Shown: positions 6,799 through 14,245 of the stretch, in pieces
Layout of the letters: every line of letters begins with the position of its first letter
Position numbering within the stretch: position 1 is the first letter of the stretch
Source: CAZJHX01 sp964545715
GTDB lineage: Bacteria > Myxococcota_A > UBA9042 > GCA-2863065
Direction: 5' to 3'
Assembly: GCA_964545715.1 (NCBI GenBank)
Contig: CAZJHX010000182.1
Span: 1 to 19,816 of the forward strand
Length of the DNA stretch: 19,816 bases
The notes under the pieces: model-generated
Database searches by the model: none
What the model was told of the DNA's origin: nothing
The model's input: the letters and a program-made list of their open reading frames with translations, nothing else
Program-made: the position numbers and the translations under genes

Positions 6799-8291
6799 TG
6801 GGCCGGCGGGTCTTCAGCCACGTGTCCACCGGGTTTTTGCTGTTGTTGCCGGCGGCAGCGTGGGCTGTGGAGGTCCCGGTTTCCAGCGCCGAGCAGCTGC
6901 GCGACGCGGTCTCAGCAGCCAAAGCGGGCGACGAGATCGTTATCAGCGCAGGCGCATACGACTTTGGTGCGACACTCGACTGCGTAAACGCGGGCACTGC
7001 GGCCGCGCCCATCACCGTGCGCGCCGCAGACGACGCGGAGGTGGTGCTGCGGTTTGACGCCGTCGTCGGCTTCCACGTGCAGGCGCCGCACTGGACCTTC
7101 GAGGGGCTGACAATCCAGGGCGTCTGCGCCGCGCACGACGACTGCGAGCACGCCTTTCACATCACCGGCCACGCGGATTGGACGGTCGTGCGCGGCTGCA
7201 CTCTGCGCGATTACAACGCCCAGATAAAAGGCAACGGACACACCGTCGGACCGGGCGGCGCGATGGTCTGGCCCAACGACGTGCTCATCGAGGGCAGCGA
7301 GCTGTACAGCGCCGCCCCGCGACAGACCGGTAACCCGGTCACGCCCATCGACGTGGTCGGCGGGCGCCGCTGGATCGTTCGCGGCAATTTCATCCACGAC
7401 CACGCCAAGCTGCAGAGCGACACGGTCAGCTATGCCGCCTTCTTCAAGGGCAACTCTCGCGACGGGCTGATGGAGCGCAACCTCGTGATCTGCGAGCTGC
7501 TGCACACGGGGCAGATTCGGCTCGGCCTGTCGCTGGGCGGCGGTGGCTCCAACCCAAACTCCATCTGTGAAGAGGCGACCTGCAACCCGGAGCATCAGAA
7601 CGGCGTGCTGCGCAATAACATCGTGCTCAATTGCCCGACGGATGTGGGCGTCTACCTCAACGAGGCGACCAACACGAAGCTGTACAACAACACCCTGATC
7701 AACACGACCGGGGTGGACGTGCGGTTCTCCACCAGCACGGCGGACATCCGAAACAATCTGCTGGACGGCAAGATCCGCGACCGCGATGGCGGCTCACATT
7801 CCGGCGCGGCAAACCTGGAGTCCGTGCCGCTGGCTACTCTCCAGGCCTGGTTTGCGGACCCGCTGGCGGCGGATCTGTCGCTTGTGGACGGCGCCCAGCT
7901 GGTCGACGCGGGCGACCCGTCGGCGGAGGTGGCCGACGACTTCTGCACCAATCTGCGAGACGACGGCCTGCCGGACATCGGCGCCGTGGAGTACGACGGC
8001 GATGGCCCATGCATGACCAACACCCCGTTTGTGCCCTCGGACGAGCCGGTTGAGCCCGCGGACGATTCGCCCGAGCCCCTGCCCACCACCGAGCCGGCGC
8101 GACCCGTCGAGCCCGGACCGGCCGAGGAGCCCGCGCCGCGCGTCGACGTACAGGACCCCAAAACCGCGCCGCGCACCGGCGCCAGGGGAGGGTGCGCCGC
8201 CGGCACCGGCAGTGGCTCCGGCCCGTGGACTGCGCTGTGGTTCCTGCTCTTCGCGAGCGTTATCTACTGCCGCCGGGCGGCGCAGGCATGA
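6798..8291 (+). CDS. Secreted right-handed parallel beta-helix protein with MYXO-CTERM-like tail
   Basis: Protein of 497 aa. A Sec signal peptide ends at AAAWA (about residue 23). Residues 30-335 show the repeats of a pectate-lyase-like beta-helix (AGDEIVISAG, PITVRAADDAEVVL, WTFEGLTIQGV, WTVVRGCTLRDY, GVLRNNIVLNC, KLYNNTLINT). Two Asn-rich ladders (NNIV, NNTL) are typical of stacked turns. A Pro/Glu-rich stalk (410-460) precedes GGC (464-466), a hydrophobic segment (about 477-490) and CRR, the layout of MYXO-CTERM sorting signals. The protein is therefore probably exported, processed and surface-anchored. It could be a polysaccharide lyase or a carbohydrate-binding protein; I see no certain catalytic set. 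The start overlaps the upstream stop (TGATG), and the 3' end overlaps the convergent small lipoprotein gene by 32 bp. Confidence 0.85.
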   Translation: MGRRVFSHVSTGFLLLLPAAAWAVEVPVSSAEQLRDAVSAAKAGDEIVISAGAYDFGATLDCVNAGTAAAPITVRAADDAEVVLRFDAVVGFHVQAPHWTFEGLTIQGVCAAHDDCEHAFHITGHADWTVVRGCTLRDYNAQIKGNGHTVGPGGAMVWPNDVLIEGSELYSAAPRQTGNPVTPIDVVGGRRWIVRGNFIHDHAKLQSDTVSYAAFFKGNSRDGLMERNLVICELLHTGQIRLGLSLGGGGSNPNSICEEATCNPEHQNGVLRNNIVLNCPTDVGVYLNEATNTKLYNNTLINTTGVDVRFSTSTADIRNNLLDGKIRDRDGGSHSGAANLESVPLATLQAWFADPLAADLSLVDGAQLVDAGDPSAEVADDFCTNLRDDGLPDIGAVEYDGDGPCMTNTPFVPSDEPVEPADDSPEPLPTTEPARPVEPGPAEEPAPRVDVQDPKTAPRTGARGGCAAGTGSGSGPWTALWFLLFASVIYCRRAAQA

Positions 8292-8643
8292 TCACCTCAT
8301 TGGGCGCCGCCGGCACGGGCGTGCTCCCGGCAGGGGCGCTCAGCTCCGGCAGGTACCGGCCGGGCCAGTCGAGATCCTGTTTGCCGGCGCGGTGTTTGAC
8401 CACGTAGCAGTCCGGGTGCGCCGGGCTATCGGACCGATAGCAGGCGAATAGTCCGTAGACGATGAACGGCTTGCCCTTCTCGTCATACAATTGGATGGCG
8501 CGCTGCACCCACAGCACACGCTCCTTGGCCAGAACGGTCGCGGTGCCCCCTACGGCCCGCCCGGGCCGCTGCGGCATCAGCCCGCAACCCCCTATCAGCG
8601 CTACAATCATCGATAAGCAGACGAGCTGCCTCCCTGTTCGCAC
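8260..8643 (-). CDS. Small lipoprotein of unknown function
   Basis: Protein of 127 aa read from a GTG. The signal peptide MRTGRQLVCLSMIVALIGGC ends in a lipobox with C20. The middle (about 38-85) is a compact domain with KERVLWVQRAIQLYDEKGKP and FACYRSDSPAHPDCYVVKH, containing two Cys that may pair. The C-terminus is Pro/Ala-rich. The GTG is fixed by a near-perfect Shine-Dalgarno, AAGGAGG, 6 nt upstream. The 3' end overlaps the convergent beta-helix gene by 32 bp, in the part that encodes that protein's sorting tail. It follows the RCC1 gene by 63 bp on the same strand and may be the last gene of that operon or have its own promoter. No family recognised. Confidence 0.78.
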   Translation of the reverse strand: MRTGRQLVCLSMIVALIGGCGLMPQRPGRAVGGTATVLAKERVLWVQRAIQLYDEKGKPFIVYGLFACYRSDSPAHPDCYVVKHRAGKQDLDWPGRYLPELSAPAGSTPVPAAPNEVIMPAPPGGSR

Positions 8644-8649
8644 CCGGTG

Positions 8650-8656
8650 CCTCCTT
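8650..8656 (-). promoter_or_regulatory. Strong Shine-Dalgarno that sets a GTG start
   Basis: AAGGAGG on the minus strand with a 6-nt spacer to the GTG at 8643-8641. It is the strongest ribosome binding site in the window and contrasts with the SD-less operon-leading genes. Confidence 0.8.
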
Positions 8657-8706
8657 GTTTGATACGAGGAGTAGAGCGCTACACAGGCCGATTGTTGGGA
8701 GACGGG

Positions 8707-11700
8707 TCAGGGGAAAGCGACGACGGGTTGAGGTGTCGCGGTGAAGGCGGTGCCGTCGCCGACCTGCCCGCTGCCGTTGTCGCCCCAGCAATAGAGCTTG
8801 TCGCCCGCGATGGCGCAGGTGTGATCCCCGCCCGCCGAGATTTGCTGCAGGCCTGACAAGAGGGTTACGGGGGTGGGCCCGGGGCCGTCGGCGTCGGGGT
8901 CCATGCCCAGCTGCTCGGACAGGTTCTGGCCCCAGCAAAACGCCAGACCGCTCTGGATCGCGCAGGCGTGCCCGCCCGACGAGGTCAGACCCCACGCCGT
9001 TTTTAGCGTCAGCGCTTCGGTTGGGGTCAGCTGATTCTCACCCTTGCCGTCTCCCAGCTCGCCCGCGGTGTTTGCGCCCAGGCCAAGCACCTTGCCGCCG
9101 CTCAACACCAGCGTCGTCGCGCTGCCGGCGGCCACCGTCGTCGCCGCGTCGAGGTCGGGGATCTCCAGCGGAACCGGCTGGCTGTCGGTTACGCCGTTGC
9201 CCAGCTGGCCCAGGTCCCCGGCACCCGCACAGCGCACGTTCCCACCGGGGGCGACCGCGCAGGTGTGGGCGCCGCCCGTCGCGATCCAGGCCACGCCGTC
9301 GAACTCGGGCACCACATGCGGCGCTTCATCGTCCCCGGGGCCGCCCAGACCCAGGCCGGCGCCCCAGCACTGCACCTCCGTCTCCGATCGGGCGCACACG
9401 TGCTGGTTGCCGGTCGCGATCTGAACGATGCCCGTGAGGTCCTTAATCTGCTCGGCCGAGCCGTCTTTGCTGAGCACCTTGTCGTGCTCTTTGCTGCCCC
9501 AGCAGTACACCTCTCCCAGCGTTGTCAGCGCGCAGCCGAACTGATAGCCGGCGGCGCAGGCGATGGACGCCGGCACCTCAGGAACCGTGGTTGGGGCGCC
9601 GTAAAGAACGGACTCTGAGGTCATACCCCACTGCCACACCTTGCCGTCCGCATCCACAGCGCAGGTCATGTCGTTGCCCGCGGACACCCAGCGCGGGATG
9701 TTGATCGTCGTCACCGGGACGGGCGCCGGCCGCGGGCCATGGGTCATCCCTCGGCCCAGCTCTCCCTGAGCGTTGTTGCCCCAGCACCAGACCCCGCCGT
9801 CCTGGCCGTGGGCGCAGGCGTGATCGGCGCCCACCGCCACATTCACCGCCGCAAACGGCAGCGGCACCGGGTTGGGTGTCACAACGGGGACTCCCGCGGT
9901 CGTCCCGGCCTCCGCGCGCTCGTTTCCGCCCCAGCACCACACCGCGCCGACGTTGTCGATCAGGCAGGAGTCCCCACCGCCGACCGCCATGCCCTTCACG
10001 CCGGCGAAGCCCTTCATGCCTACCTTGACCTCGTGGGCGTGGTCGTGCGGGTCGCCGGACTTGCCGTCGCCGCCGAACCCCTGGCCCCAGCACCAGGCTT
10101 TGTCCGGTCCCCACGCGCAGCTGCGGTCTCCGGCGGCCACCACGTTGGTCATCCCGGCCAGATCTTTGCCCTTGTCCGCCTCGACCGGGATTGGGATCGC
10201 CGACTTCGACACCCCCTTGCCCGCCGCCAGCTGCTTTCCGGCGTTGTCGCCCCAGCAATGCACTGTGCCCGCCACGACCGCGCAGCTGTGGGACGCTCCG
10301 GCGGCGATTGAGGTGGCGTCCTTGACCGCCTCGCCCGGCGGTGGCGCGCTGGCCCCACCACCCTCGACGCCGGTGCCCAGCTGGCCCATGGCGTTGTCGC
10401 CCCAGCAGCTGACATCGCCGTCCGTCTGCATGGCGCATACATGCTTGTCGCCGACCGCCAGCGCCCCCTCGGCGTTTGGGTCAAACGTGACCGGAGCGTC
10501 TTTCGTCTCGCCGCCCAGCCAGCTGCCCAGGTTCCCCCAGCACGCGACCTCGCCGCCGGTCAGCAGCGCGCACGCCAGGTCCGGCCCGGCGTCCACCGCG
10601 AGCACGTCGTTGATGCCCTTCACCTTCAAGGGCACGGCGGACGGCGTCTTGGAACCCGGGGCCAGCTTTGACTTGTCACCCGCGCCCCAACACCAGACCG
10701 TGCCGTTGCCGCGCACCGCGCAGGTGTGGGTGTCGCCCGCCGCGATGCCATCGGTGTTGCCGGCGCCCGCAACGCAGACCTCGCCCACACACTGGCCTCC
10801 AGGACACGGCGCCGGCGTCGCAACGTGCGTGCAGCCCAGCGCGTCATCACACGCGTCCGCAGTGCACACGTTGCCGTCGTCACACGGGACCCCCGGCGCG
10901 GGTCGCCAGCCACACCCGTCCAGTGGGTTGCAGTATTGCTCGCGGCACTGCGTGGATGCGGTGCAGTCACTCGGCTTGCACGCGACGGCCTCCGGCGAGC
11001 ACACCAGCAGCTGTATCGCCCCAAACGAGAAGTCGCCCAGGGTCGGGCTGGTCGCGCGGAAATGCAGCCCGCCGTAGCCGGGTTCGTGCGGCAGCGTCAC
11101 CGTACCCGGCGCGATCTCCTCTCCTGACGCGCCCGGGAAGGCCCCCGTCTTTACGGATAGGATCAGCTGGCCGCCCTGGGCGCGCACATCGATGACGTAC
11201 CCGATGGAGCTCGTGATCTCAAAGGCCTCCGCGCTCTCCTTGCCGCCGCTGCGTAAATACACCTTGAAGGGACTGTTCGACTCGTCGCGCCGAATCACCA
11301 CCTCGGACGCGTCATCTATGCGAATGCTCGCCGTTACGTCGGCGTTGACCTTCATCGCAAAGGCCAGTTTGAACCCATCGTCCGGCAGGTCGCCGGGAAG
11401 CTTGAGCGAGACGTCGTGCCCCGTCAGCGTGACGAATGTCTGCTTCTCGGGCAGCGACACCCCCGCCGACATGACCCAGCCCAGTGACGAGTCCCAGTCC
11501 CCCGGCTCGATCACGATCGTCTCGTCGTCGCAAAGCGGCGGCCCGCTGTCCGGGACGTCCTCCAGCACGTCACCCACGTCCGGATCGACTGCAACTTCAT
11601 CACCGGGTACGTCCTCGATGTTGTCGATATCCGGGTCGCTCGTTCCCTCGTCCGGCACGTCCAGCCCTGTCGTATCGCCGCCCGTGTCCGCGTCCGACGG

Positions 11701-11841
11701 GCCGGTATCCTCGACGACCACGTCGGCCACGTCGCCTGTCATGTCCGTCGTCTCGGTCGGCCCCACCTCCGGCATCACCCGCTCGGGGAAGCTGGAGCAC
11801 GCGGTCAGCGCGACCAGGGCGATGGCGAGGCCGGCTCTCAA
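8707..11841 (-). CDS. RCC1-repeat (double beta-propeller) lipoprotein
   Basis: Protein of 1044 aa, the largest in the window. The lipobox is LTAC (C15). An Asp-rich linker (21-100) is followed by a beta-sandwich-like domain (about 108-280, LamG-like in style: FVTLTGHDVSLKLPGD, GGLHFRATSPTLGDFSF). A Cys block (281-357) then contains the common motif PCDDGNVCTADACDDALGCTH. Residues about 363-1044 hold 14 RCC1-type units of the form AGxxHxCAxxxxGxVxCWGxNxxGQLG. Seven units make one RCC1 propeller, so 14 suggests two. Bacterial RCC1 proteins are usually binding proteins at the cell surface. The start is TTG, overlapping the upstream stop by 4 bp (TTGA); GGGGCG lies a few bases upstream. Several units have lost the Cys/Trp consensus (WQWG, TTLVLSGG). 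Confidence 0.88.
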   Translation of the reverse strand: MRAGLAIALVALTACSSFPERVMPEVGPTETTDMTGDVADVVVEDTGPSDADTGGDTTGLDVPDEGTSDPDIDNIEDVPGDEVAVDPDVGDVLEDVPDSGPPLCDDETIVIEPGDWDSSLGWVMSAGVSLPEKQTFVTLTGHDVSLKLPGDLPDDGFKLAFAMKVNADVTASIRIDDASEVVIRRDESNSPFKVYLRSGGKESAEAFEITSSIGYVIDVRAQGGQLILSVKTGAFPGASGEEIAPGTVTLPHEPGYGGLHFRATSPTLGDFSFGAIQLLVCSPEAVACKPSDCTASTQCREQYCNPLDGCGWRPAPGVPCDDGNVCTADACDDALGCTHVATPAPCPGGQCVGEVCVAGAGNTDGIAAGDTHTCAVRGNGTVWCWGAGDKSKLAPGSKTPSAVPLKVKGINDVLAVDAGPDLACALLTGGEVACWGNLGSWLGGETKDAPVTFDPNAEGALAVGDKHVCAMQTDGDVSCWGDNAMGQLGTGVEGGGASAPPPGEAVKDATSIAAGASHSCAVVAGTVHCWGDNAGKQLAAGKGVSKSAIPIPVEADKGKDLAGMTNVVAAGDRSCAWGPDKAWCWGQGFGGDGKSGDPHDHAHEVKVGMKGFAGVKGMAVGGGDSCLIDNVGAVWCWGGNERAEAGTTAGVPVVTPNPVPLPFAAVNVAVGADHACAHGQDGGVWCWGNNAQGELGRGMTHGPRPAPVPVTTINIPRWVSAGNDMTCAVDADGKVWQWGMTSESVLYGAPTTVPEVPASIACAAGYQFGCALTTLGEVYCWGSKEHDKVLSKDGSAEQIKDLTGIVQIATGNQHVCARSETEVQCWGAGLGLGGPGDDEAPHVVPEFDGVAWIATGGAHTCAVAPGGNVRCAGAGDLGQLGNGVTDSQPVPLEIPDLDAATTVAAGSATTLVLSGGKVLGLGANTAGELGDGKGENQLTPTEALTLKTAWGLTSSGGHACAIQSGLAFCWGQNLSEQLGMDPDADGPGPTPVTLLSGLQQISAGGDHTCAIAGDKLYCWGDNGSGQVGDGTAFTATPQPVVAFP
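11542..11781 (-). repeat. Asp-rich linker-coding repeat of the RCC1 lipoprotein
   Basis: Encodes residues 21-100, an acidic low-complexity stretch with VEDT, GDVADV, DVPDEG and similar units. It is the same kind of spacer as in four other lipoproteins here, with no obvious fold. Confidence 0.55.
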
Positions 11842-12749
11842 AAGCGCCCCGTCGCCGTGAACCCGGCGCCCCGCCCGCTCACCGTCGGCGTCACCGTTAC
11901 GCGCCCCTCACCATCGGAGCCCTCCAGGACGACGAGCACCACGCCGACCGTCACCAACGCCGCACCGCTCGCCGCCAGCGCCCAGCCGCTGACCTGCGCC
12001 ATGGAGTGTGATGCCTGCAGGTCGTCGTAGCGGGCGTTGTAGTCGGACGCCTGCCAGTCCAGCCCCTCGGCGTCGCTCACCAGCGCCTCCGACCACGCCA
12101 GAAAGCCGATCCCGGCCGTCGCCGCCGCTGCGCCTACACCAAGCGACACCCACTTCCACGCGCCAAAGCCACGATTGGGCGCCTCGACCAGCCCGGCCAG
12201 CCCGATGGTCTCGCGATGCCGAAAGCCGATCGGGTGGCTGACCGTCTGGGTCACCGTCTCATACCCGTCCGCGCTCACCTCGAGCACGCTCTCCTCGTCC
12301 GTGGTCCACACCTCCAGCGGGGGCTTCCACACAACGCCACCACGCTTCACCGTCGCGCCGCTGGGACTGACAGAGACCTGCAGGCGTGCATAGGTTTTCA
12401 GCAGTGCGCTCTCCACTGTCATGCGCACGCCCTGGATCTTTGGGCGATGCGCCTCGGGCACGCCGTAATCGTCCGAGCGCTCAAGCGCTTTCCACGCGGC
12501 CATCCAGTTCTTCTGCACCGTCAGCACAGACGCCCGATTGAAGGCGTATTTCCAGCTGCCGTACAGCGCCTCGGCCTCCTCCCACAGGCCTGCGGCCCTG
12601 GCGAACTCACCGTCGCGCGCGGCTGCCAGGGCCCGCTTGTGAAGCTGCTCGGCCAGCTCCACTTTTCGGGCATCTGGCGGTGCCGCCCGCACGTCCCCCG
12701 CCGCCAGGAGCAGCAGCGTCAGGACCACCAGGCAGGAGCGTCGCGCCAA
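11838..12749 (-). CDS. Exported PEGA-domain protein with membrane segments
   Basis: Protein of 303 aa. A hydrophobic signal (about 4-22, ending VRAA) is followed by a TPR-like helical region (29-120; AEQLHKRALAAARDGEFARA resembles a TPR helix pair). A PEGA domain occupies 122-172 (RLQVSVSPSGATVKRGGVVW, VLEVSADGYETVTQTV). Two hydrophobic segments follow (198-218 and 252-275), then a short C-terminal tail. PEGA proteins are commonly found in Myxococcota envelopes and are thought to bind surface structures. The start is TTG with GGTGGAG 7 nt upstream, in the end of the TatD gene; the gap is 4 bp. Its stop overlaps the RCC1 start, so the two are translationally coupled and may act together. Confidence 0.82.
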   Translation of the reverse strand: MARRSCLVVLTLLLLAAGDVRAAPPDARKVELAEQLHKRALAAARDGEFARAAGLWEEAEALYGSWKYAFNRASVLTVQKNWMAAWKALERSDDYGVPEAHRPKIQGVRMTVESALLKTYARLQVSVSPSGATVKRGGVVWKPPLEVWTTDEESVLEVSADGYETVTQTVSHPIGFRHRETIGLAGLVEAPNRGFGAWKWVSLGVGAAAATAGIGFLAWSEALVSDAEGLDWQASDYNARYDDLQASHSMAQVSGWALAASGAALVTVGVVLVVLEGSDGEGRVTVTPTVSGRGAGFTATGRF

Positions 12750-12753
12750 GCGT

Positions 12754-13623
12754 CTACTCCACCACCGGAGCTTGTCCGCGGAGCACCGAGTTGCCCTCCC
12801 ACAGCTCCCGCTGATCGATGGCGATCGGGTCCAGGTTCAGCCGCCCGCTCTGCCCGAAGAACGCCACCGGGTTGTCCCACACGATCGCCTGCACGTCCGC
12901 GGTTGCGATGCCCGCCTCCAGCATGGCGGCCACCGTCTTTGGCACCTTGAGCGGGTCGCTGACCCCCCAGTCCGCGGCGCTGTTGATGATGATGCGCTCG
13001 TGTCCGTATTGCTGCGCCAGCTTCACCATGCGGTGCTCGTCCATCTTGGTGTCCGGATACAGCGAGTGGCCGGCCCAGCACCCGGTATCCAGCACCATGG
13101 GCAGCGTCTCTTCCGTGTTGTGATCGATCAGGACCAGGTGCTCCGCGATCCCCGACTCCTTCACCAGCGCCAGCGATCGCTCGGTGCCGCGTACCTTGTC
13201 GCGGTGCGGCGTGTGGACCAGCACGGGCAGCTCATAGGCGATGGCCAGCTCCAGCTGTGCGCTGAACACCGCCTCCTCGGCCGCGGTCTGGTCGTCGTAG
13301 CCGATCTCCCCAACGGCCACGACGCCGTCCTTCTCCAGGTACCGTGGCAGCAGCTCCAGCACGCCCTTGGCCAGCGTTGGGTTGTTGGCCTCCTTGGGGT
13401 TCAGCGCCATCGTGCAGAAGTGCGCGATGCCGAACTGGCTGGCTCGAAAGCGCTCCCAGCCGACCAGCGACAGAAAGTAGTCCTCGAAGCTGCCCACGTG
13501 CGTGCGCGGCTGGCCCAGCCAGAAAGCGGGCTCGATGACCGCCGCGATTCCGGCCGCCGCCATCGCGGCGTAGTCATCCGTCGTGCGCGACGTCATGTGA
13601 ATGTGCGGGTCCAGAATCTTCAT
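12754..13623 (-). CDS. eboB: TatD-family metal-dependent hydrolase, EboB-like
   Basis: Protein of 289 aa, TIM-barrel amidohydrolase type. All metal ligands expected of TatD enzymes are visible: H7 and H9 (DPHIH), E106 (AVGEIGYDD), H137 (VLVHTPHR), H168 (LIDHN) and D218 (NSAADWG). Length fits the family. It lies 1 bp after the eboA stop (TGAcATG) with GAGAAGG 6 nt before the ATG. In known ebo clusters eboA is accompanied by a TatD-like hydrolase, so the EboB assignment rests on this context. No signal peptide, hence cytoplasmic. The substrate is unknown; the nuclease activity of classical TatD should not be assumed. Confidence 0.85.
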   Translation of the reverse strand: MKILDPHIHMTSRTTDDYAAMAAAGIAAVIEPAFWLGQPRTHVGSFEDYFLSLVGWERFRASQFGIAHFCTMALNPKEANNPTLAKGVLELLPRYLEKDGVVAVGEIGYDDQTAAEEAVFSAQLELAIAYELPVLVHTPHRDKVRGTERSLALVKESGIAEHLVLIDHNTEETLPMVLDTGCWAGHSLYPDTKMDEHRMVKLAQQYGHERIIINSAADWGVSDPLKVPKTVAAMLEAGIATADVQAIVWDNPVAFFGQSGRLNLDPIAIDQRELWEGNSVLRGQAPVVE

Positions 13624-13624
13624 G

Positions 13625-14245
13625 TCATGCCTTCTCGATGATGAGTCCGATATCGTCTGGGACCACGCGGCCGGCCGCCGTACGCTCGCTGGCGTAGCCT
13701 TTGGCCATGCGTATCAGCTCGTCGTTTTGCCGGCGTCGCAGTCCGTCGATGCGCGCCACCGCCACGCCCATGAACAGCGCTTTGAGCACCATCTGGTTGA
13801 ACTGGGGATCGGTGAAATGGTCCGCCGGATACGAGTTCTCGCAGGCCAGCGCCTCAAACACGCTCAGCACGTTGGTTCGACACGCCTCCACGGCAACCGC
13901 CCTGAAGCGCTCGGGCCCCGGCAAAAACGACAGCGCACGCAGCAGGGCGCCACGCTCGCGATTGTCCCCCCGCAAGAAGATGTCGTCTACCAGCTCGAGG
14001 TGCTCAGCGCTCTCAGCAACCGCGCACGCGCGCGTGAGCAGCGTGATTCGTGTCAGGTCGTCCAGGGCCCGGCCGTCGATCTCGGTCCGCCCCATCCGGC
14101 GGCCGGCGCCCGCATATGCAGCGACAAAGCGGCTCCGATCCAGGGGCGCTCGCAGCGCGGCATATGAGCGCGTCAACCAGGCGCTCTGTGCCGGTGGGCA
14201 GTGGGCCTGGACCGTCTCCAGGTTGGGTGTTGTACGCGCCTTCAT
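13625..14245 (-). CDS. eboA: EboA-family protein
   Basis: Protein of 206 aa, all-helical in appearance. The C-terminal half is characteristic of EboA: ACRTNVLSVFEALACEN (121-137), YPADHF (139-144), FNQMVLKALFMGV (149-161), and YASERTAAGR (184-193) near the end. Known context: eboA belongs to a conserved multi-gene cluster (eboA-F), needed in scytonemin-producing cyanobacteria to get the pigment precursor to the periplasm and present in other phyla. The frame remains open upstream to 15130, but that part lies inside the cyclophilin gene. The ATG at 14245 overlaps that gene's stop (ATGA) and has GAGG 7 nt upstream. Biochemical role unknown. eboC (UbiA-like), eboD, eboE and eboF are not in the window. 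Confidence 0.88.
   Translation of the reverse strand: MKARTTPNLETVQAHCPPAQSAWLTRSYAALRAPLDRSRFVAAYAGAGRRMGRTEIDGRALDDLTRITLLTRACAVAESAEHLELVDDIFLRGDNRERGALLRALSFLPGPERFRAVAVEACRTNVLSVFEALACENSYPADHFTDPQFNQMVLKALFMGVAVARIDGLRRRQNDELIRMAKGYASERTAAGRVVPDDIGLIIEKA

Noticed and set aside
8670..8681. GTAG-AGCG-CTAC inverted repeat between the RCC1 and small lipoprotein genes
   Set aside because: Only a 4-bp stem without a T-tract; not enough for a terminator or operator call.
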